Origin: Candidatus Rokuibacteriota bacterium
Lineage (GTDB): Bacteria > Methylomirabilota > Methylomirabilia > Rokubacteriales > CSP1-6
Assembly: GCA_003220535.1 (NCBI GenBank)
Contig: QHSU01000054.1
Location: 310,001-374,000, forward strand
Direction: 5' to 3'
Length of the DNA: 64,000 nt
The translations under genes were made by a program, and so were the position numbers. Positions within the stretch are counted from its first letter, which is position 1; every line of letters starts with the position of its first letter. This document shows, piece after piece, positions 58,237-64,000 of this stretch. The notes under the pieces were generated by a model. The model ran no database searches, was not told the DNA's origin, and saw only the letters and a program-made list of their open reading frames with translations.

Positions 58237-59007
58237 GTGGCGGCGGTGAACGGCGCTGTCCTTCGGCTGGCCGAGCTGTTCGCGCGCGCCCGCCGCCCGG
58301 TCGCCTTTACGGGCGCCGGCGTGAGCACCGAGTCCGGTATCCCCGACTTTCGCAGTCCGGGCGGTCTCTGGGATCGGTTCGATCCGCGCGAGTTCACCTA
58401 CCAGAACTTCGTGGGCAGCGTCAGCGGCCGGCGAAAGTACTGGGAGCTCGGGCGGGTGACCTATCCCGTGATTCGTGCCGCCCGGCCAAACGCCGCGCAC
58501 CTGGCCCTGGCCGAGCTGCATCGCCTCGGCCGGCTCGACTGCTGCATCACCCAGAACATCGACGACCTGCACCAGCGCGCCGGTCTGCCGGGGGAAAGGG
58601 TCATCGAGCTCCACGGCAACGCGACGCGCACGCGCTGTCTCGAATGCGGCGCCGCCTACACGCGGGACGAGGTGCACGAGTGGCTCCAGGCGGGCGACGA
58701 GATTCCCGCGTGCCGCCGGTGCGGCGGCGTCGTGAAGCCGACGACGGTGCTCTTCGGCGAGGCGATGCCGGCGCGCGAGATGCAGGAGGCCGAGCGTCGG
58801 TCGCGAGCGGCCGATCTCTTCGTGGTCCTCGGGTCCTCGCTGGTCGTCTACCCGGCAGCGTACATGCCCGCGCACGCCAAGCACGCCGGCGCCACGCTCG
58901 CGATCGTGAACCTCGAGGCGACGCCGCTCGACGCCCAGGCCGACCTGGTGATTCGCGACAAGGCCGGGGCCGTGATGGCGGCGGTCCTCGACGGGGTACG
59001 CGCGTGA
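58237..59007 (+). CDS. cobB: NAD-dependent protein deacylase (sirtuin)
   Basis: The 256-residue protein has the SIR2 motifs GAGVSTESGIPDFRSPGGLW (NAD site), TQNIDDLHQRAG, the catalytic His in ELHGNATRTRC, the zinc cysteines CLEC and CRRC, and GSSLVVYPAAYMP. It removes acyl groups from lysines using NAD. The start is GTG at 58237 (another GTG at 58246 is possible). It is followed by the SDR gene and probably belongs to a mixed operon. Confidence 0.92.
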   Translation: MAAVNGAVLRLAELFARARRPVAFTGAGVSTESGIPDFRSPGGLWDRFDPREFTYQNFVGSVSGRRKYWELGRVTYPVIRAARPNAAHLALAELHRLGRLDCCITQNIDDLHQRAGLPGERVIELHGNATRTRCLECGAAYTRDEVHEWLQAGDEIPACRRCGGVVKPTTVLFGEAMPAREMQEAERRSRAADLFVVLGSSLVVYPAAYMPAHAKHAGATLAIVNLEATPLDAQADLVIRDKAGAVMAAVLDGVRA

Positions 59008-59046
59008 CCGCTGCCGACAGGCTCAGCCGACCGTGACGAGGCGCCC

Positions 59047-59831
59047 GTGCGTTTGAAGGGTCAGGCCGTCGCGGTGACCGGCGCGGGCGGCGGCATCGGA
59101 CGCGCGATCGCGGTCGCGTTCGCGGGGGAGGGCGCCGCGCTGATCCTCGGCGACGTCGATGACGCCGTCGAGGCCGTCGCGAACGAGGCGCGCGCGCTGA
59201 GTGGCGCGAATGCCTTCGCCATCCGGGCCGACGTCACCCGATCGACCGACATGGTCGCGATGACCGAGCGGGCCCTCCGAGAGTTCGATCGTCTCGACGC
59301 GCTCGTCACGTGCGCCGGCCTCGGCACCGCGGGGCTCCTCGCCGAGCAGGACGAGAGCGCGTGGACGCGCGTCGTCGACGTCAACCTCAACGGGACCTAC
59401 CGCGCGATCCGTGCGGCGCTCCCGGCGATGATGACCCGACGAGCCGGCCGCATCATCACGATCTCGTCGGTCCTCGGCCGGATGGGTGGCTACTCTTCGT
59501 CACCGCGTACGCCACCTCCAAGCACGGCGTCATCGGCCTGACGCGCTCGCTCGCCGCCGAGCTCGGATCCCAGGGGTACCCGGGCATCACCGTCAACGCG
59601 ATCTGCCCAGGCTACGTGCGGGCCGGCATGGGAATCCGGATGCAGTCGACGAAGTCCGGGCCAGTGGCCGGGACCGAGATCTTCGAGCGCTACTACAAGC
59701 GCCAGGTCGCGCAACGCCGCATGATCGAACCCGAGGAGATCGCCCACGTCGCCGTCTTTCTGTCGCTCCCCGAATCGGCGGGCATCACCGGCCAGGCGCT
59801 GAACGTGGACGGCGGGTTCTTCATGTCGTGA
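59047..59831 (+). pseudogene. SDR-family oxidoreductase with one frameshift
   Basis: From GTG 59047 the product shows the classical SDR cofactor motif TGAGGGIGRAIA, the ALVTCAGLGTAG strand (Cys in place of Asn in NAG) and the Ser in TISSVLG. Near 59494 the frame must shift from RMGGYSSS to VTAYATSKHGVIGLTRSLAA, which holds the catalytic Tyr-x-x-x-Lys. The missing base is probably a C in GGCTACTCTTCG. The remainder (VNAICPGYVRAGM to NVDGGFFMS) is complete. With the base restored it would be a normal about 261-residue enzyme, so consensus error is likely. Confidence 0.8.
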
Positions 59832-59859
59832 CCGCCGCACACCCCGGCCCACCGACCGC

Positions 59860-60435
59860 ATGACGCTCGACGAGTTGGTCGCGCTGACCCGAACCCGGCT
59901 CGCAGGGCGCGAGCGCCGCGTCGTGCCTCCGGGCCCACTCGTCCGCGCCGCGGTGCTGGTGCCGCTCGTCGATCGGGGCGAGCCCCATCTGGTGTTCGCG
60001 AAGCGGACCGAGACGGTCGGAGCCCACCGGGGGCAGATCTCCTTCCCCGGTGGCACCGTCGATCCCGGGGACGCCTCGTTCCTCGAGGCGGCGCTGCGCG
60101 AGTGCGAAGAGGAGATCGGTCTGCCGCGGGCGGCGGTCGAGCCGCTGGGCGCGCTCGACGACACCGAGACGTTCGCCACGCACTTCGTCATCACGCCCTG
60201 GATCGGCGTCGTCCGCACGCCCGTCGCCTGGCGTCCCGACGGCGAGGAGATCGAGCGAGTGATCGAGGTGCCGTTCGCGGCGCTCTTCGGGCCGGGCGGC
60301 TTGCGGGTCGAGGAGTGGGAACGCAACGGCGTTGTGCGTCCCGTGTATTTCTTCGACTACCGCGGCGACACCATCTGGGGCGCCACGGCCAGGATCGTCA
60401 AGCACTATCTCGATCTCGTCGGAGACCAGCCGTGA
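59860..60435 (+). CDS. NUDIX hydrolase (CoA pyrophosphatase type)
   Basis: The 191-residue protein has LVFAKRTETVGAHRGQISFPGGTV before a complete Nudix box: GGTVDPGDASFLEAALRECE continuing EEIGL. The HRGQISFPGG segment is characteristic of the YeaB/NudL CoA pyrophosphatase group, which cleaves CoA and oxidised CoA to 3',5'-ADP and 4'-phosphopantetheine. The stop overlaps the next GTG by 4 nt. It is cytoplasmic. Confidence 0.88.
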   Translation: MTLDELVALTRTRLAGRERRVVPPGPLVRAAVLVPLVDRGEPHLVFAKRTETVGAHRGQISFPGGTVDPGDASFLEAALRECEEEIGLPRAAVEPLGALDDTETFATHFVITPWIGVVRTPVAWRPDGEEIERVIEVPFAALFGPGGLRVEEWERNGVVRPVYFFDYRGDTIWGATARIVKHYLDLVGDQP

Positions 60436-60626
60436 CCCCCGCCGGCCTCTGCGCCACGTGCCGGCATGCCAACCAGGTCACGTCCGCCAAGCGGTCGACG
60501 TTCGTGCGGTGCGGCCTCAGCGTGACCGATCCGCGCTTTCCGAAATATCCGCGACTCCCGGTCTCACGCTGCGAGGGCTTCGAGCCGCCGACGGGCGCGG
60601 CCGCGCCTCAGGGCCACCAGACATAA
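60432..60626 (+). CDS. small Cys-rich protein coupled to the NUDIX gene
   Basis: The 64-residue protein (GTG overlapping the NUDIX stop by 4 nt) reads LCATCRHANQVTSAKRSTFV, RCGLSVTDPRFPKYPRLPV and SRCEGFEPP, giving four cysteines (C-x-x-C, C, C) that could hold one zinc. I do not recognise a named family. It overlaps by 19 nt the end of the convergent sppA gene. Confidence 0.7.
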   Translation: MTPAGLCATCRHANQVTSAKRSTFVRCGLSVTDPRFPKYPRLPVSRCEGFEPPTGAAAPQGHQT

Positions 60627-61570
60627 AGGAAGCGGGGACCGGTCCCGACGATTGACGCGAGCGGGGCGACCGTCGCGTCGAGGCCGGTTGCCGACGCCTC
60701 GGACCGGGCGTAGTAGGTGGCCCGATACTCCGTGGGGCGGTGATACACGACCACCCGCGCGTCGGCGACACCGATCGCGCGGCGCGCGATCTGGAGCGCG
60801 TCGTCCATGTATCCGATCCGGTCGACCAGCTTGAGCTCGAGCGCCTGCTGTGCCGTGTAGATGCGACCGTCGGCGATCGTCTTGGCGGTCTCGAGTGGGA
60901 TCTGCCGGGCCTGGACGAGTCTCGCGACGAACTGGCCGTGCAGCCCGTCGATCACGGACTGGAAGATCTTGCGCTCGTCGCCCGTGAGCGTGCGGAGCGG
61001 GCTTCCCATGTCCTTCCGCTCGCCGGACTTGATGGTAGCGGTCGCGAGCCCGAGCTTCTGCATGAGGCCTTCGGCGTTCATCGTCACCATGATGACGCCG
61101 ATCGAGCCGGTCACCGTCGTCGGGTGGGCGATGATCGTATCGGCCCCGAGGGCGACGTAGTAGCCGCCCGAGGCCGCCACGTCCATCATGACGGCGATGA
61201 CGGGGATGCGCGCGGTGCGCTTGAATATCTCGAGCTCTTTGAACATGATGTCGGACGCCGTCACCGTCCCGCCCGGGCTGTTGATGCGAACGATCAATGC
61301 CTTGACGTCGTGATCCTCCCCGGCCTTCTTCAGCTCCTCGCGAAAGCGGACGAGCAGCGGCACCCGCGGGGTCGGCGCGCCGATGATCACCGTCGGCGAC
61401 GGTCCTTCTTCGCTGAGAAATCCCGAGATGTCCGTCAAGAGGATCTTCGTCCGGCCGCTCCCCTCGACGGTCCGCTCTTCGAGGGGCTTGATCCTCGGTG
61501 TCAGATCGACGGAGATGAGCGAACAGCCGGCCGAGAGCAAGAGAACGAGCAGCGGCGCCAGCGTCCACAT
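60608..61570 (-). CDS. sppA: signal peptide peptidase SppA, lipoprotein form
   Basis: The 320-residue protein (ATG 61570) has a lipobox signal (PLLVLLLSAGCSLI) and an S49 protease core: VKALIVRINSPGGTVTASDIM, PVIAVMMDVAASGGYYVALG, the catalytic Ser in VTGSIGVIM and the Lys in IKSGERKDMGSPLR. It degrades cleaved signal peptides at the membrane. The short one-domain form is typical of non-enteric bacteria, while the lipid anchor is less usual. It is divergent from the dehydratase gene. Confidence 0.9.
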   Translation of the reverse strand: MWTLAPLLVLLLSAGCSLISVDLTPRIKPLEERTVEGSGRTKILLTDISGFLSEEGPSPTVIIGAPTPRVPLLVRFREELKKAGEDHDVKALIVRINSPGGTVTASDIMFKELEIFKRTARIPVIAVMMDVAASGGYYVALGADTIIAHPTTVTGSIGVIMVTMNAEGLMQKLGLATATIKSGERKDMGSPLRTLTGDERKIFQSVIDGLHGQFVARLVQARQIPLETAKTIADGRIYTAQQALELKLVDRIGYMDDALQIARRAIGVADARVVVYHRPTEYRATYYARSEASATGLDATVAPLASIVGTGPRFLYVWWP

Positions 61571-61631
61571 GGCGCGAGTATACCGCGAGGGTTGATCAAC
61601 CTTCGTGCGCTCTGGGATAATCACCGTCGTC

Positions 61632-62606
61632 GTGACCGCGGCCCCCCTGCTCACGATCGACGACGTCCACGCCGCCGCGCGGCGCCTCTCGGACCGCATT
61701 CACCGCACGCCGGTCATCACGTCGCAGGCGTTCGACGATGCCAGCGGCAGCCAGGTCTTCTTCAAGTGCGAGAACCTGCAGCGCGCGGGCTCGTTCAAGA
61801 TCCGCGGCGCCCTGAACAAGCTTCTGTCGCTCACGTCGGCGGAGCGCGCGCGGGGCGTCGTGGCCTACTCGTCGGGCAATCACGCCCAGGGCGTCGCGCT
61901 CGCCGCGCGGATCGTCGGGACCACCGCGATCATCTGCATGCCCACCGACGCGCCCGCCCTGAAGGTGGAGGCGACGCGTGGCTACGGGGCCGAGATCGTC
62001 TTCTACGACCGCCTGAAGGACGACCGCGCCGCCGTCGCCCGCGGCCTCGTCGAGAAGACGGGACGCGTGCTGGTGCCTCCCTACGACGATCCCGCGATCA
62101 TGGCCGGGCAGGGGACCGCTGCGCTCGAGCTCTTCCAGGACGTCCCGTCGCTCGACGCGCTCGTCACGCCGGTGGGGGGCGGCGGTCTCATGGCCGGCTG
62201 CAGCACGGTGGCGCGGAACCTGGCCCCGGGGATCGCCGTCATCGGCGTCGAGGCGGACACCGCGAACGACACGTATCTCTCGCTGCAGAAGGGCGAGCGC
62301 GTGACGATTCCTCCGCCGTCCACCATCGCCGACGGGATCCGCCCGCAGAGCCCAGGGGAGCTCACGTTCCCGATTCTTCGCGAAAACCTGAGCGCGGTGG
62401 TGCTCGTCAGCGATGCCGAGATCGTCGCGGCCGTCCGTTTCCTGGCGCTCTCCGTGCGGGTGATCGCCGAGCCGACCGGCGCGGTCGGCGCCGCCGCCGT
62501 CCTGGCGGGGAAGCTCGCCGTCCCACGCGGCGCCCGGATCGGCGTCGTCCTCTCCGGCGGGAATCTCGACCCAGACCTGCTGATCCAGATCCTCCGAGGG
62601 ACCTGA
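61632..62606 (+). CDS. threonine/serine dehydratase-like PLP enzyme
   Basis: The about 324-residue fold II PLP enzyme has LTIDDVHAAARRLSDRIHRTP at the start, the cofactor lysine in AGSFKIRGALNKL, the asparagine loop SSGNHAQGVA, the glycine-rich phosphate loop VGGGGLMAG and VLSGGNLDP at the end. This is the catabolic threonine dehydratase/serine racemase group, without the ACT regulatory domain. The GTG at 61632 places the start at the usual distance from LTIDDV, and the GTG at 61605 is an alternative. Confidence 0.87.
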   Translation: MTAAPLLTIDDVHAAARRLSDRIHRTPVITSQAFDDASGSQVFFKCENLQRAGSFKIRGALNKLLSLTSAERARGVVAYSSGNHAQGVALAARIVGTTAIICMPTDAPALKVEATRGYGAEIVFYDRLKDDRAAVARGLVEKTGRVLVPPYDDPAIMAGQGTAALELFQDVPSLDALVTPVGGGGLMAGCSTVARNLAPGIAVIGVEADTANDTYLSLQKGERVTIPPPSTIADGIRPQSPGELTFPILRENLSAVVLVSDAEIVAAVRFLALSVRVIAEPTGAVGAAAVLAGKLAVPRGARIGVVLSGGNLDPDLLIQILRGT

Positions 62607-62617
62607 GCCCAGGCGCC

Positions 62618-63565
62618 TCAGCGGCTGTGAAACGCGGGCACGACCTCCGCCGCCAGCTGCTCGAGCTGCTCGAGCATCTGTTCGGGCGGGCACATCGGCC
62701 GGAGGACGAACTTCGATCCGCCTCCGCGCACGTACTGTTCCAGGCGCTCGCTGACCAGGTCGGCCGGGCCGAACGCAGTGCAGGCGTCGAGCGTCGGCGC
62801 GTCGGCACGCCCGCGCGGGATGAACGGGAGCGCGATCGAGCGCGCGACTGCCGGGTCGGGGTCGAGACAGAAATTCACGAGGGCGCCGAAGTGGTCGCCC
62901 GGCACCTCGCGCCCGGCCGCGGCCGCGAAGGTCAGCGTCTTGTCGACGCCGACGCGGAAGTGATCGGGCGTGATGAAGGACGGAATCCAGCCGTCGCCCA
63001 TGCGGCCGGCGCGGCGCATCGCCGCCTCGCTGTTGCCGCCGATCCAGAGCGGCATCGGCTGCTGGACGGGCCGTGGCAGCACCGTGATCCGATCGAGCCT
63101 CCAGAACTCGCCCGCGAAGGTGACGTCGGGGGCTTCCCAGCACTGGCGCATGATCCGGATCGCCTCGTCGGTACGGCGGCCGCGCTCGTGGAAGGGCACG
63201 CCGGCGGCATGGAACTCACGCTCTTGCTCGACGCCGATGCCGACCGCCGGAAGCACGCGCCCGTCGGAGAGATAGTCGAGCATCGCGAGCTGACGCGCGG
63301 CCATCACGGGCGACCTGAACGGCGCCACCAGCACGCTCGGGCCGAACTTGAGCCGCTGCGTGCGCGCGGCCACGGCGGCCATGGTGATCATGGGCTCGAG
63401 GACGGGCAGCGGCGAGGAGAGCCGGTCCGAGAACCAGACGGAGTCGATCGCGGTCCGCTCGCAGAGGTCGATGAACTGCCAGAGGAACTCGCGGCCGTCG
63501 GGCTCGCCCGGCGAGTCCGCCGGCCACGGTCCGGGCATGACGCCGATCCGGTACTTGATATTCAT
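62618..63565 (-). CDS. luciferase-like (LLM class) flavin-dependent oxidoreductase
   Basis: The 315-residue TIM-barrel protein shows the bacterial-luciferase family pattern: FIDLCERTAIDSVWFSDRLS, VAARTQRLKFGPSVLVAPFR, LSDGRVLPAVGIGVEQEREF, RRTDEAIRIMRQCW and PLWIGGNSEAAMRRAGRMGDGWIP. Members use F420 or FMN, and the cofactor and substrate are not evident here. It is followed in the same direction, 17 nt upstream, by the end of a TPP-enzyme gene and may share its operon. Confidence 0.85.
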   Translation of the reverse strand: MNIKYRIGVMPGPWPADSPGEPDGREFLWQFIDLCERTAIDSVWFSDRLSSPLPVLEPMITMAAVAARTQRLKFGPSVLVAPFRSPVMAARQLAMLDYLSDGRVLPAVGIGVEQEREFHAAGVPFHERGRRTDEAIRIMRQCWEAPDVTFAGEFWRLDRITVLPRPVQQPMPLWIGGNSEAAMRRAGRMGDGWIPSFITPDHFRVGVDKTLTFAAAAGREVPGDHFGALVNFCLDPDPAVARSIALPFIPRGRADAPTLDACTAFGPADLVSERLEQYVRGGGSKFVLRPMCPPEQMLEQLEQLAAEVVPAFHSR

Positions 63566-63582
63566 GGTGGCCCGCCTAGAAC

Positions 63583-64000
63583 CTAGAACATCGAGAAGTC
63601 TTCCGCCTTCTCGGTGATGAACTCGAGGAGCGCGGGCGTGCCGTCCTGCGTCTTACGGATGCCGCGGCGGATCGCCGGCACGATCTCGCCGGGCTCGGTC
63701 ACGCGCTCGCCGTGGCCGCCGAACGCGCGGGCCATGGCCGCGTAGTCGCCGCTGATGTCCGTGCTCCGGAACTTGGCCGTGGCCGTCTTCATGACCTTCA
63801 GCTCGATCGCCATGGAAAAGTTGTTGAGCAACACGGAGAGGATCGGGATCCGCTCACGCACGGCCGTCTCGAAATCCATCCCCGTGAAGCCGATCGCGGC
63901 GTCGCCCCAGACGTTCACGCAGAGCTTGTCGGGCGCAGCGAGCTTCGCCCCCATCGCCAGGCCGAGGCCATAGCCGAGCTGGGTCGTCTTGCCCCAGCCG
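63583..64000 (-). CDS. TPP-dependent enzyme, C-terminal part (cut by window end)
   Basis: The frame is open to the last base of the window. The visible 139 residues hold the ThDP motif GDAAIGFTGMDFETAVRERI and LLNNFSMAIE (GD...NN), then EPGEIVPAIRRGIRKTQDG. This matches the catalytic C-terminal domain of acetolactate synthase-type enzymes. It resembles, but is distinct from, the TPP enzyme at 21636-23420. The N-terminal domains lie outside. Confidence 0.82.
   Translation of the reverse strand, partial: GWGKTTQLGYGLGLAMGAKLAAPDKLCVNVWGDAAIGFTGMDFETAVRERIPILSVLLNNFSMAIELKVMKTATAKFRSTDISGDYAAMARAFGGHGERVTEPGEIVPAIRRGIRKTQDGTPALLEFITEKAEDFSMF

Noticed and set aside
55542-58884. Two long minus-strand frames opposite the amidase, CPBP and sirtuin genes
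   Set aside because: The plus-strand genes have complete catalytic motifs, whereas the antisense frames have none.
60740-63586. A 948-codon open frame on the plus strand
   Set aside because: It runs antisense to sppA and the LLM gene and in another frame of the dehydratase, has no domain, and is rich in Arg, Glu and Asp as expected of a shadow frame in GC-rich DNA.

Overview
The window is a very GC-rich, gene-dense bacterial chromosome segment with no rRNA, tRNA, CRISPR array, integrase or transposase that I could see. Its character is many ABC importers (five NMT1/THI5-type binding proteins, two branched-chain-type binding proteins, one complete Dpp/Opp cassette), several orphan molybdenum-hydroxylase-type large subunits and TPP enzymes, short G-run hairpin repeats, frequent GTG/TTG starts and 4-nt gene overlaps. 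It looks like an uncultivated soil or sediment lineage of the Rokubacteria/Methylomirabilota or deltaproteobacterial type. That assignment is inference from gene content, not from a marker gene.

Layout. 1-3063 (+): a small catabolic run (nitroreductase tail, carboxymuconolactone-decarboxylase-like, VOC, FAH-family, NMT1 binding protein). 3064-9413 (-): a methyltransferase, then a complete dipeptide/oligopeptide importer read dppA-B-C-D-F. 9502-13735 (-) and 13773-21432 (+): a purine-catabolism region with UbiD decarboxylase, a collapsed ABC cassette, PuuE-type allantoinase, PucG-type transaminase, then divergently a xanthine-dehydrogenase-like large subunit, an ABC importer interrupted by four 130-bp repeats, urate hydroxylase PuuD, UraD and UraH. 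21636-28126: TPP enzyme, bicupin, binding protein, 2-hydroxyacid dehydrogenase, small secreted protein and cyclase. 28185-35854: degraded or frameshifted ABC and LVIVD genes around an intact LVIVD protein, superoxide dismutase and a DUF1328 peptide. 35964-36191 (-): a SelW-like protein whose CxxU motif is encoded with an in-frame UGA. 36374-40317: a GlcG-like protein, an ATPase plus two permeases, and a damaged lnt. 40418-44704 (-): RutE-like nitroreductase, a second molybdenum-hydroxylase large subunit and a frameshifted binding protein. 44859-50391 (-): MlaC with a receiver protein, then a histidine kinase / sigma54-activator operon. 50604-64000: a class A PBP and mixed housekeeping genes (RluA, amidase, CPBP protease, sirtuin, SDR, NUDIX, SppA, dehydratase, LLM oxidoreductase, TPP enzyme).

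Three signals stand out. First, the SelW-like gene at 35964-36191 has UGA at codon 11, a C-A-V-U redox motif and a bacterial SECIS-like hairpin at the right distance. Second, near-consensus sigma54 promoters lie in front of three small envelope or signalling operons, each preceded about 115-135 bp upstream by a GTGTAA-N3-TTACAC-like palindrome; a sigma54 activator with its kinase is encoded in one of these operons, which suggests an autoregulated local regulon. Third, a family of G-run hairpin repeats sits at gene ends, always in the same orientation relative to transcription, and in several cases is translated as part of the neighbouring protein.

Quality caveat. At least seven single-base frameshifts and four internal-deletion junctions occur in otherwise ordinary genes. 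Many lie in G/C runs. They may be real decay or consensus/assembly errors, and reads would be needed to tell.
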